Assembly (NCBI GenBank): GCA_947458985.1
Contig: CANHBA010000146.1
Coordinates: forward strand, 1 to 5,753
DNA length: 5,753 nt
Direction: 5' to 3'
Origin: Flavobacteriales bacterium
Lineage (GTDB): Bacteria; Bacteroidota; Bacteroidia; Flavobacteriales_D; Crocinitomicaceae
Shown here: one piece after another, positions 1 through 5,753 of the stretch
How positions within the stretch are numbered: the first letter of the stretch is position 1
Layout of the letters: each line of letters begins with the position of its first letter
The notes under the pieces: generated by a model
The model's input: the letters and a program-made list of their open reading frames with translations, nothing else
Database searches by the model: none
Told to the model about the DNA's origin: nothing
Translations under genes and position numbers: made by a program

Positions 1-166
1 AGACATACATTGCTCCATAATAGAAACCTGGCTCACGTTCGTATTTCAAATGGCAGACATCGCATTCTTTTTTGACATCACCAAGGTATTTAAAGTCATA
101 CGGATGTGAGACTAAGAATTGACCTTCTTGGCACTGCGGGCATTTGATCTTGGCAATGCTGTACAT
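1..166 (-). CDS. DUF983 family zinc-ribbon protein, partial (C-terminus beyond left edge)
   Basis: The minus strand reads in frame from an ATG at 166-164 to the window edge, giving 55 complete residues with no stop. The protein starts MYSIAKIKCPQC and carries two CXXC pairs (C9/C12 and C35/C38), which together look like a zinc ribbon. The stretch EREPGFYYGAMYV (residues 43-55) is the characteristic motif of the DUF983 family, common in Bacteroidota. Family members continue after this motif with hydrophobic, probably membrane-spanning segments, which would lie outside the window. The biochemical role of the family is not known to me. The start is supported by an AAGGA element six bases upstream and by the usual short N-terminus before the first CXXC. 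The gene is divergent from dnaK, with 198 bases between the two starts. Confidence 0.88.
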   Translation of the reverse strand, partial: MYSIAKIKCPQCQEGQFLVSHPYDFKYLGDVKKECDVCHLKYEREPGFYYGAMYV

Positions 167-172
167 TTTTGT

Positions 173-177
173 TCCTT
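173..177 (-). promoter_or_regulatory. Shine-Dalgarno-like site of the DUF983 gene
   Basis: Read on the minus strand, AAGGA stands six bases before the ATG at 166. It is the only convincing ribosome-binding sequence in the window: dnaK, the hydrolase and carB start without one, as is common in Bacteroidota. It supports the chosen DUF983 start. Confidence 0.55.
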
Positions 178-194
178 TTCCAGCTATCATACAC

Positions 195-222
195 CAAAGT
201 TACTTTCTTTCTCGCATTGCAA
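195..222 (-). promoter_or_regulatory. Bacteroidota sigma-A-type promoter for the DUF983 gene
   Basis: On the minus strand, TTG (222-220) is followed after 17 bases by TAACTTTG (202-195), an exact match to the Bacteroidota TAnnTTTG -7 box at a spacing within the range reported for Flavobacterium (17-23). Transcription would start near 190, giving a leader of roughly 25 bases that contains the AAGGA site. The motif match and placement are seen directly; activity is inferred. Confidence 0.6.
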
Positions 223-223
223 C

Positions 224-237
224 GTAACCTAAGTTAC
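224..237. repeat. Short inverted repeat GTAAC-N4-GTTAC
   Basis: GTAAC (224-228) and GTTAC (233-237) are separated by CTAA and form a small dyad just upstream of the -33 element of the DUF983 promoter. The heptamer AAGTTAC at 231-237 also occurs at 197-203, inside that promoter's -7 box. This may be an operator for the DUF983 gene, but the arms are only five bases long and chance is a real alternative. Confidence 0.25.
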
Positions 238-240
238 CAA

Positions 241-257
241 TGTCAGCAAAACTGACA
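241..257. promoter_or_regulatory. Perfect palindrome TGTCAG-N5-CTGACA, candidate regulator-binding site
   Basis: TGTCAG (241-246) and CTGACA (252-257) are exact reverse complements around CAAAA. The dyad lies 108 bases before the dnaK start and about 97 bases upstream of the start point predicted from the sigma-54-like element at 320-335, a distance typical of enhancer sites bound by sigma-54 activators. It lacks the U-tract of a terminator and sits between two divergent starts, so a protein-binding site is the simplest reading. A second, wider dyad of related half-sites lies downstream (GACATT 262-267 and AATGTC 291-296). It could equally act on the DUF983 gene. Confidence 0.45.
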
Positions 258-319
258 AAAAGACATTGGTTTGCGGGAAATACCGATCAAAATGTCATAA
301 ATCACTGCTGTTTTTCGGA

Positions 320-335
320 TGGCACAATCATTGAC
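320..335 (+). promoter_or_regulatory. Sigma-54-like (-24/-12) element upstream of dnaK
   Basis: TGGCAC (320-325), five bases, then TTGAC (331-335) lines up with the sigma-54 consensus TGGCAC-N5-TTGCW at the correct spacing. The -24 GG and the -12 region TTG are present; the normally conserved C of the -12 GC is A. Transcription would begin near 346, leaving a leader of about 19 bases before the dnaK ATG. No TAnnTTTG sigma-A box is visible on the plus strand between 167 and 364, which makes this the best candidate promoter for dnaK. The -12 mismatch is a real weakness. Confidence 0.4.
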
Positions 336-364
336 TCAAGCAGACTATCAAAATTTAATTCAAA

Positions 365-2269
365 ATGGGAAAAATAATCGGAATCGACCTCGGAACAACA
401 AACTCTTGTGTTTCGGTCATGGAGGGTAATGAGCCAGTGGTCATTGCCAATGCTGAAGGAAAACGCACCACACCTTCAGTTGTTGCATTTGTTGAGGGTG
501 GCGAACGCAAAGTTGGTGACCCAGCAAAAAGACAAGCCATCACCAACCCAACAAAAACGATTTCTTCAATCAAGCGTTTCATGGGCTCTAGCTTCGACGA
601 ATCTGCTAAAGAAGTGTCGCGCATGCCTTATCAAGTTGTCAAAGGTGACAACAACACACCGCGCGTCAAAATTGACGACAGACTATACTCTCCTCAAGAA
701 ATCTCTGCCATGATTCTTCAAAAAATGAAGAAAACAGCCGAAGACTACCTTGGTCAGGAAGTAACTGAAGCAGTTGTAACTGTTCCGGCTTATTTCAACG
801 ATGCGCAGCGTCAGGCTACAAAAGAAGCTGGCGAAATCGCAGGTTTAACCATCAAACGCATCATCAACGAGCCAACTGCAGCAGCACTTGCTTATGGCCT
901 AGACAAAAAAGGAATCGACCAAAAAATCGTTGTATTTGACTTCGGTGGCGGTACCCACGACGTTTCTGTGCTCGAGCTCGGCGACGGCGTATTTGAAGTA
1001 TTGTCTACAGACGGTGATACCCACCTTGGTGGCGACGACGTCGATGAAGCAATCATCTCTTGGTTAGCCGAAGAATTCAAGTCAGAAGAAGGCCTAGACC
1101 TTCGTCAAGACCCAATGGCACTTCAACGCTTGAAAGAAGCGGCTGAAAAAGCAAAAATCGAGTTGTCATCTACAACAACAACAGAAATCAACTTGCCATA
1201 CATCATGCCAGTAAATGGCATTCCAAAACACCTTGTGCGCACCCTCCAACGCGCCAAGTTTGAACAACTCATCTCAAGCATCGTTGAGCGCACAATTGCA
1301 CCTTGCCGTTCTGCACTTTCCAATGCAAACTTGCAACCTTCAGACATCGACGAAGTGATCTTAGTTGGTGGCTCTACGCGCATCCCAGTTATTCAAGAGG
1401 CTGTTGAGCGTTTCTTCGGAAAAGCACCATCTAAAGGGGTCAATCCAGATGAGGTTGTAGCTGTTGGTGCCGCAATTCAAGGTGGCGTTCTTACGGGTGA
1501 GGTCAAAGACGTTCTTCTTTTAGATGTCATTCCACTTTCTTTAGGTATCGAAACAATGGGCGGTGTGTTCACTAAATTAATCGATGCGAACACCACCATT
1601 CCAACCAAAAAATCAGAAGTATTCTCTACTGCTGCCGATAACCAGCCTTCAGTAGAAATTCACGTATTGCAAGGTGAGCGCGCAATGGCCAATGACAACA
1701 AAACATTAGGTCGTTTCCAACTCACCGACATTCCACCAGCTCAACGCGGTGTGCCACAAATCGAAGTTACTTTCGACATCGACGCAAACGGTATCATGAA
1801 TATCTCCGCCAAAGACAAGGGCACTGGCAAGTTACAATCTATCAAAATTGAAGCTTCTAGCGGTTTGTCTGACGAAGAAATCCAACGCATGAAAGCAGAG
1901 GCAGAAGCCAATGCAGACGCCGACAACAAGCGCCGAGAAGAAGCTGAATTAGTAAACAAAGCAGATTCGCTTATTTTCCAAACTGAGCGTCAGTTGAAAG
2001 AATACGGTGATAAAATACCTGCCGACAAAAAGCAACCAATCGAAGATGCACTTGCTGCCTTGAAAACTGAATTCGAAGCCAAAAACATGGCCAATCTTCA
2101 GCCTGCCATGGACAAGCTCAACGAAGTATTCGGCTCTGCATCGCAAGACATGTACAATGCTGCAAACGCAGACGGCGCAAATGCTGGTGCTGCAGATGCA
2201 GATCAAGGTGCGGGCGCTGCTCACGACGAAGTAACCGACGTAGATTTCGAAGAAGTAAAGGATAAATAA
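365..2269 (+). CDS. dnaK: Molecular chaperone DnaK (Hsp70)
   Basis: This is a full-length Hsp70 of 634 residues (E. coli DnaK has 638), an ATP-driven cytoplasmic chaperone that works with DnaJ and GrpE in folding and stress recovery. The nucleotide-binding domain (about 1-380) shows the phosphate-1 motif IGIDLGTTNS (5-14), K70 in IKRFMG, NEPTAAALAYG (from N168), a phosphate-2 motif FGGGTHD (193-199) and the adenosine motif ILVGGSTRIP (332-341). The interdomain linker VLLLDV is at 383-388. The substrate-binding beta domain follows, with M398 and A423 aligning to the E. coli arch residues M404 and A429; then come a charged helical lid and an Ala/Asp/Gly-rich tail ending in EEVKDK. An oddity is H198, where most DnaK proteins have Phe. 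The ATG is fixed by the family N-terminus; there is no Shine-Dalgarno, only A/T-rich leader. Neither grpE nor dnaJ is in the window, and a terminator follows closely, so the gene appears monocistronic. Confidence 0.98.
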   Translation: MGKIIGIDLGTTNSCVSVMEGNEPVVIANAEGKRTTPSVVAFVEGGERKVGDPAKRQAITNPTKTISSIKRFMGSSFDESAKEVSRMPYQVVKGDNNTPRVKIDDRLYSPQEISAMILQKMKKTAEDYLGQEVTEAVVTVPAYFNDAQRQATKEAGEIAGLTIKRIINEPTAAALAYGLDKKGIDQKIVVFDFGGGTHDVSVLELGDGVFEVLSTDGDTHLGGDDVDEAIISWLAEEFKSEEGLDLRQDPMALQRLKEAAEKAKIELSSTTTTEINLPYIMPVNGIPKHLVRTLQRAKFEQLISSIVERTIAPCRSALSNANLQPSDIDEVILVGGSTRIPVIQEAVERFFGKAPSKGVNPDEVVAVGAAIQGGVLTGEVKDVLLLDVIPLSLGIETMGGVFTKLIDANTTIPTKKSEVFSTAADNQPSVEIHVLQGERAMANDNKTLGRFQLTDIPPAQRGVPQIEVTFDIDANGIMNISAKDKGTGKLQSIKIEASSGLSDEEIQRMKAEAEANADADNKRREEAELVNKADSLIFQTERQLKEYGDKIPADKKQPIEDALAALKTEFEAKNMANLQPAMDKLNEVFGSASQDMYNAANADGANAGAADADQGAGAAHDEVTDVDFEEVKDK

Positions 2270-2293
2270 TCCAAACCTTCAAAAGTTTATATG

Positions 2294-2325
2294 AAAACAC
2301 CCGTTGAAGAACGGGTGTTTTTTTT
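2294..2325 (+). terminator. Rho-independent terminator of dnaK
   Basis: A perfect 12-base-pair stem (2294-2305 with 2310-2321) closes on a GAAG loop and runs into an uninterrupted T tract to 2325, followed by a further T-rich run to 2331. It starts 24 bases after the dnaK stop. The GC-rich core is CACCCG/CGGGTG. The open frame of the next gene extends back into this hairpin, but the encoded residues (MKTPVEERVFFLFL) are an artefact of the terminator. Confidence 0.93.
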
Positions 2326-2332
2326 ATTTTTG
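2304..2332 (+). promoter_or_regulatory. Candidate sigma-A-type promoter of the hydrolase gene, overlapping the terminator
   Basis: TTG (2304-2306) and TATTTTTG (2325-2332), an exact TAnnTTTG match, are separated by 18 bases. The -33 part lies in the terminator stem and loop and the -7 part in its T tract. Transcription would begin at about the ATG at 2336, giving a nearly leaderless message. Because a T-rich tract makes part of this match easy to obtain by chance, confidence is low; terminator read-through from dnaK is the alternative source of transcript. Confidence 0.35.
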
Positions 2333-2335
2333 CCC

Positions 2336-3115
2336 ATGCTCTACTCCAAATCCTTTTTACACCGAGATGCCACCGAATGGGTGGTGTTTGTCCATGGGGC
2401 AGGAGGGAGCTCATCAATTTGGCACAAGCAGCTCAAAGATTTCTGTGAAAAACACAACGTTTTGGTACTTGATTTACGCGGCCACGGCAAAAGCCAAAAA
2501 ACAAGCGCTGAAACCAAAAAGTATTCTTTTGAACTCATAGCCAAAGACGTCATTGAACTCCTCGATCAAAAAGGCATACAACAAGCACATTTTGTAGGGG
2601 TATCCTTGGGTTCTATCGTCATCAAAGCCTTGCGTACCCAGCGCCCTGATCTAGTCAAAAGCATGATTTTTGCTGGGGCAGTTACCAAACTCAATGTGCG
2701 TTCACGCGCCATTTTGCGCGCAGGCCGCATACTTTATAGCGTGTTGCCACAAATGTCTTTGTATCGTTTGATGGCGCGCATCATGATGCCGCGTGCCAAT
2801 CACAAAGCTTCGCGCCATTTATTTGTGAATGAAGCCAAAAAGGTGGTCGATAAAGAATTTCAGCGCTGGTTCAAGCTCACGGCGCGCTTAACGGCTTATC
2901 TCACCCGCATCAATTCAACGCCAGAAACCATCCCCACTTTGTATGTCATGGGCGAACAAGATCACATGTTTTTGAATCCTGTGCGCATTATTGTAAGTCA
3001 AGACATGGCTTCCGAACTGCGCGTTGTGCCGGAATGCGGCCACGTTGTCAACTACGAGCAAGCCGAGACCTTCAATAGCTTGGCCTTGCAATTTATTTCG
3101 CGCCACTGCGCTTGA
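2336..3115 (+). CDS. Alpha/beta-hydrolase fold protein, substrate unknown
   Basis: A 259-residue protein with the core features of a single-domain alpha/beta hydrolase. A hydrophobic strand leads into HGAGGSSS (20-27), the oxyanion-hole region; DLRGHGKS (46-53) is the usual following loop. The nucleophile elbow GVSLGS places Ser90, GEQDHMF gives the acid Asp209, and CGHVVNYE gives His236, so the triad is complete and an active enzyme is expected. Residues about 118-195 form a helical cap, which determines substrate in this superfamily. There is no signal peptide, so it is probably cytoplasmic. The frame is open back to an ATG at 2291, but that part is encoded by the dnaK terminator hairpin; the ATG at 2336 places the first strand at the normal distance from the N-terminus and is preferred. 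No Shine-Dalgarno is seen. Esterase, lipase-like or C-C hydrolase activity are all possible; the sequence does not decide. Confidence 0.88.
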   Translation: MLYSKSFLHRDATEWVVFVHGAGGSSSIWHKQLKDFCEKHNVLVLDLRGHGKSQKTSAETKKYSFELIAKDVIELLDQKGIQQAHFVGVSLGSIVIKALRTQRPDLVKSMIFAGAVTKLNVRSRAILRAGRILYSVLPQMSLYRLMARIMMPRANHKASRHLFVNEAKKVVDKEFQRWFKLTARLTAYLTRINSTPETIPTLYVMGEQDHMFLNPVRIIVSQDMASELRVVPECGHVVNYEQAETFNSLALQFISRHCA

Positions 3116-3194
3116 TTTTCATTTAATTAACATTCGACTTTCATTTTGTTAAAAAACAATCGGCTTTACATGCCGCTGTCGACCGAATTTAACT

Positions 3195-3202
3195 TAAATT
3201 TG
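3195..3202 (+). promoter_or_regulatory. Sigma-A-type -7 box for carB
   Basis: TAAATTTG is an exact match to the Bacteroidota TAnnTTTG box, 54 bases before the carB ATG. No exact TTG is found at the expected -33 distance; the nearest is CTG at 3176-3178, 16 bases upstream. Transcription would start near 3206-3208 and give a leader of about 50 bases. Motif seen directly, function inferred. Confidence 0.45.
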
Positions 3203-3214
3203 TGCTCAATTTGC

Positions 3215-3229
3215 AGCGAAGGTTTCGCT
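3215..3229 (+). other. Small hairpin in the carB leader
   Basis: AGCGAA (3215-3220) pairs perfectly with TTCGCT (3224-3229) around a GGT loop. It would lie inside the transcript begun at the upstream -7 box and ends 27 bases before the carB ATG. No U tract follows, so it is not an intrinsic terminator. The hexamer GCTCAA occurs on both sides (3204-3209 and 3227-3232). A role in carB translation or mRNA stability is possible but unproven; I do not recognise a known riboswitch. Confidence 0.35.
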
Positions 3230-3256
3230 CAAAGAAACTAGTAAATTGAAGCCCCT

Positions 3257-5753
3257 ATGCCTAAAGATCATTCGATCAAATCCGTCCTCATTATTGGTAG
3301 TGGTCCTATTGTAATTGGTCAAGCCTGCGAATTCGACTACTCTGGTTCTCAAGCAGCACGTTCGCTGCGCGAAGAAGGAATTGAAGTCACACTCATCAAT
3401 TCCAATCCGGCCACCATCATGACCGACAAGGTCGTTGCCGACAACGTCTATCTTCAGCCTTTAGAGCCAGAAAGCATTGTCAAAATCCTCGAAAACCACC
3501 AAATAGATGCCGTTTTGCCAACTATGGGTGGGCAAACAGCACTCAATCTTTGCATTCAATGCGACGAAATGGGCATTTGGGAGAAACACGGCGTGCGCAT
3601 CATTGGTGTAGATATCAACGCCATTGAAATTACCGAAAACCGCGAAGCATTTCGCGAACTCATGCTCCAAATTGGCGTGCCAATGGCACCTCAAAAAACA
3701 GCCAAATCTTTCTTAGAAGGCAAGGAAATTGCCCAAGAATTTGGTTTCCCGCTTTGTATCCGTCCTTCCTATACTTTAGGGGGGTCAGGAGCAAGCATCT
3801 TACACGAGCCCAAAGAATTCGACAACCTCTTAGAGCGCGGCTTGCAGTTGTCTCCGATCCACGAGGTCATGATCGACAAAGCACTCTTGGGCTGGAAAGA
3901 ATACGAACTCGAGCTCTTGCGCGATGCCAACGACAACGTCGTGATCATCTGCTCGATCGAAAACTTCGACCCAATGGGCATCCATACCGGCGACTCCATC
4001 ACGGTGGCGCCTGCCATGACCCTTTCAGACACCACCTTCCAAAAAATGCGCGATATGGCCATCCAAATGATGCGCTCTATCGGTAATTTTGCTGGCGGTT
4101 GCAACGTGCAGTTTGCTGTTTCTCCCGATGCCAACGAAGACATCATCGCCATCGAAATCAATCCGCGCGTGTCTCGTTCTTCTGCATTGGCTTCCAAAGC
4201 TACGGGTTACCCAATTGCCAAAATTGCTTCCAAACTCGCTATAGGTTATCACCTCAACGAGCTCAGTAACCAAATTACCAAAACAACCTCTGCACTTTTC
4301 GAACCAACCCTAGACTACGTTATTGTCAAAATTCCACGTTGGAATTTCAATAAATTCCCAGGTACCAATCGCCAACTCGGGCTTCAAATGAAATCAGTAG
4401 GCGAGGTCATGGGCATTGGTCGTAGTTTTCAAGAAGCCTTGCAAAAAGCTTGTCAGTCCCTAGAAATCAACCGCAATGGTTTGGGTGCCGACGGCAAAGA
4501 GCTCACCAATCAAAACGAAATCCTCCATTCCTTAGAATTTGCGAGCTGGAATCGCTTGTTCCATATTTACGATGCCATCAAATTGGGCATTCCCTTCAAA
4601 ACCATCGTCGAAAAAACCAAAATTGACATCTGGTTCTTGAAGCAAATCGAAGACCTCATCAAACTCGAGCGTAAAATCGAGAAGTTCCATTTGGAAAACA
4701 TCCCGCAGGAGCTCCTTTTCGAGGCCAAGCAAAAAGGCTACGCAGACCGTCAAATTGCCCACCTCTTACGTTGCCTAGAGTCCGAAGTCGCTGTCAAGCG
4801 CAAAGACCTCGGCATCAACCGCGTTTACAAATTAGTCGACACCTGCGCTGCTGAGTTTGAGGCCCTCACCCCATACTATTATTCCACTTTTGAATACGAG
4901 AACGAAAGTGTGGTCAGTGAGCGTCCAAAAGTAGTTGTATTGGGTTCGGGCCCTAACCGCATTGGCCAAGGTATCGAATTCGATTATTCTTGTGTGCACG
5001 GCGTTCTAGCTGCCAAAGAATGCGGCTACGAAACCATCATGATCAACTGTAACCCCGAGACCGTTTCCACCGATTTCGACACCGCCGACAAACTCTACTT
5101 CGAGCCGGTGTTCTGGGAACACATCTACGACATCATCCAACACGAAAAGCCAATTGGCGTTATTGTACAGCTCGGCGGTCAAACCGCACTCAAACTTGCC
5201 GAAAAACTCCAACGCTACGGTATTCCTATTCTCGGTACCTCCTACGAGGCCCTAGATTTAGCCGAAGACCGCGGACGTTTCTCCAAATTACTCGAGAAAA
5301 ACAACGTTCCCTTCCCTAAATACGGCGTCGTTGAAAGTGCAGAACAAGCCATCGAACTTTCGCAAGAGCTCGGCTTCCCGCTTTTAGTGCGTCCTTCATA
5401 TGTATTGGGCGGGCAAAAAATGAAGATCGTCATCAACAAAGAGGAGCTAGAGCACCACGTCGTGGACATCCTCAACGAAATGGGCAACAACCAAATCTTA
5501 TTAGACCATTTCATCGGTGGCGCAATTGAGGCCGAGGCAGATGCCATCTGCGACGGCGAAAACGTTTACATCATTGGCATCATGCAACATATCGAGCCGG
5601 CAGGTATTCATTCCGGCGATTCCTATGCTGTTTTACCTCCTTACAACCTTGGCGATTTCGTCATCACACAAATCGAAGACATCACCAAAAAAATTGCTGT
5701 AGAGCTCAAAACAGTTGGCTTGCTCAATATACAATTTGCCATCAAAGACGACA
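3257..5753 (+). CDS. carB: Carbamoyl-phosphate synthase large subunit, partial (C-terminus beyond right edge)
   Basis: The frame is open from the ATG to the window edge: 832 complete codons, no stop or frameshift. The enzyme makes carbamoyl phosphate from bicarbonate, two ATP and ammonia delivered by the CarA glutaminase, for pyrimidine and arginine synthesis. The protein opens with MPKDHSIKSVLIIGSGPIVIGQACEFDYSG, the classic CarB start. The first (carboxyphosphate) ATP-grasp half runs to about residue 400, with R129, R169 in IRPSYTLGGSG, and E300/N302/R304 in EINPRVSRSS. The oligomerisation region follows to about 553. The second (carbamoyl-phosphate) half begins at VVVLGSGPNRIGQG (from V559) and includes R672, R712 in VRPSYVLGG, and the carbamate-site segment AIEAEADAICDG. 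It ends at VQFAIKDD-like residues, so the last ATP-grasp motif and the MGS-like allosteric domain are outside. The repeated halves reflect the family's ancient internal duplication. No carA is in view. There is no Shine-Dalgarno; the start is fixed by the conserved N-terminus. Confidence 0.98.
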   Translation, partial: MPKDHSIKSVLIIGSGPIVIGQACEFDYSGSQAARSLREEGIEVTLINSNPATIMTDKVVADNVYLQPLEPESIVKILENHQIDAVLPTMGGQTALNLCIQCDEMGIWEKHGVRIIGVDINAIEITENREAFRELMLQIGVPMAPQKTAKSFLEGKEIAQEFGFPLCIRPSYTLGGSGASILHEPKEFDNLLERGLQLSPIHEVMIDKALLGWKEYELELLRDANDNVVIICSIENFDPMGIHTGDSITVAPAMTLSDTTFQKMRDMAIQMMRSIGNFAGGCNVQFAVSPDANEDIIAIEINPRVSRSSALASKATGYPIAKIASKLAIGYHLNELSNQITKTTSALFEPTLDYVIVKIPRWNFNKFPGTNRQLGLQMKSVGEVMGIGRSFQEALQKACQSLEINRNGLGADGKELTNQNEILHSLEFASWNRLFHIYDAIKLGIPFKTIVEKTKIDIWFLKQIEDLIKLERKIEKFHLENIPQELLFEAKQKGYADRQIAHLLRCLESEVAVKRKDLGINRVYKLVDTCAAEFEALTPYYYSTFEYENESVVSERPKVVVLGSGPNRIGQGIEFDYSCVHGVLAAKECGYETIMINCNPETVSTDFDTADKLYFEPVFWEHIYDIIQHEKPIGVIVQLGGQTALKLAEKLQRYGIPILGTSYEALDLAEDRGRFSKLLEKNNVPFPKYGVVESAEQAIELSQELGFPLLVRPSYVLGGQKMKIVINKEELEHHVVDILNEMGNNQILLDHFIGGAIEAEADAICDGENVYIIGIMQHIEPAGIHSGDSYAVLPPYNLGDFVITQIEDITKKIAVELKTVGLLNIQFAIKDD

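Noticed and set aside
331..359. E. coli sigma-70-like pair TTGACT-N17-TTTAAT directly before dnaK
   Set aside because: Bacteroidota sigma-A prefers TTG and TAnnTTTG, and transcription from this pair would begin at the ATG itself. In A/T-rich DNA such a match is easily found by chance, and TTGAC is better explained as the -12 part of the sigma-54-like element.
167..364. CIRCE (HrcA) operator expected before some dnaK genes
   Set aside because: I looked for TTAGCACTC-N9-GAGTGCTAA and found neither arm; the palindrome present is a different sequence.
2157..2223. Ala/Asp/Gly-rich repetitive tail of DnaK as a possible insertion or repeat element
   Set aside because: A low-complexity, Ala-rich linker before the EEVKDK end is normal for bacterial DnaK, and no DNA-level tandem unit is preserved.
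3146..3175. TTGTT-AAAA-AACAA and CGGC-N7-GCCG as a possible terminator of the hydrolase gene
   Set aside because: The first stem is only weak A/T pairs and the second only four pairs, with no T tract after either. I see no convincing terminator between the hydrolase and carB.
3769..4197. 142-codon open frame on the minus strand inside carB
   Set aside because: It lies wholly within the strongly conserved carB coding frame, shows no recognisable motif and is Ser/Met-rich as expected of an antisense shadow.
1..5753. Search for a mobile element, CRISPR array, toxin-antitoxin, defence locus, tRNA or other new system
   Set aside because: Nearly all of the window is explained by four well-behaved genes. 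The gaps (167-364, 2270-2335, 3116-3256) are too short for a further system, and no spaced direct repeats, transposase motifs or tRNA-like folds were seen.

Overview
The window reads as ordinary chromosomal housekeeping DNA from a member of the Bacteroidota, most likely a Flavobacteriia-like lineage. I infer this from three things: the family types (a DUF983 zinc-ribbon protein, a DnaK ending in EEVKDK, and a CarB with Bacteroidota-style variants), the lack of Shine-Dalgarno sequences in front of three of the four genes, and several matches to the Bacteroidota sigma-A promoter (TTG, a 17-23 base spacer, then TAnnTTTG). Genus or species cannot be told from this sequence.

Layout. Positions 1-166 (minus strand) hold the 5' part of a DUF983 gene that runs off the left edge. 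Positions 167-364 are a divergent intergenic region with a good sigma-A-type promoter for the DUF983 gene, a perfect 17-base palindrome and a sigma-54-like element in front of dnaK. Positions 365-2269 (plus) are a complete dnaK, followed by a strong intrinsic terminator (2294-2325). Positions 2336-3115 (plus) encode an alpha/beta hydrolase with a complete catalytic triad; its start lies only 10 bases past the terminator stem. Positions 3116-3256 form a short leader region with a sigma-A-type -10 box and a small hairpin. From 3257 to the right edge (plus) runs carB, the large subunit of carbamoyl-phosphate synthetase, cut off after 832 codons.

The genes do not form an obvious pathway: a chaperone (DnaK), a hydrolase of unknown substrate, and an enzyme feeding pyrimidine and arginine synthesis. 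Each looks like its own transcription unit, given the terminator after dnaK and promoter-like boxes before the hydrolase and carB. I found no mobile element, CRISPR array, RNA gene, defence system or broken gene. The most interesting part is the non-coding DNA in front of dnaK, where the spacing of a palindrome and a -24/-12-like element suggests activator-dependent sigma-54 control rather than CIRCE/HrcA heat-shock control. That is a hypothesis from motif layout, not a demonstrated fact.
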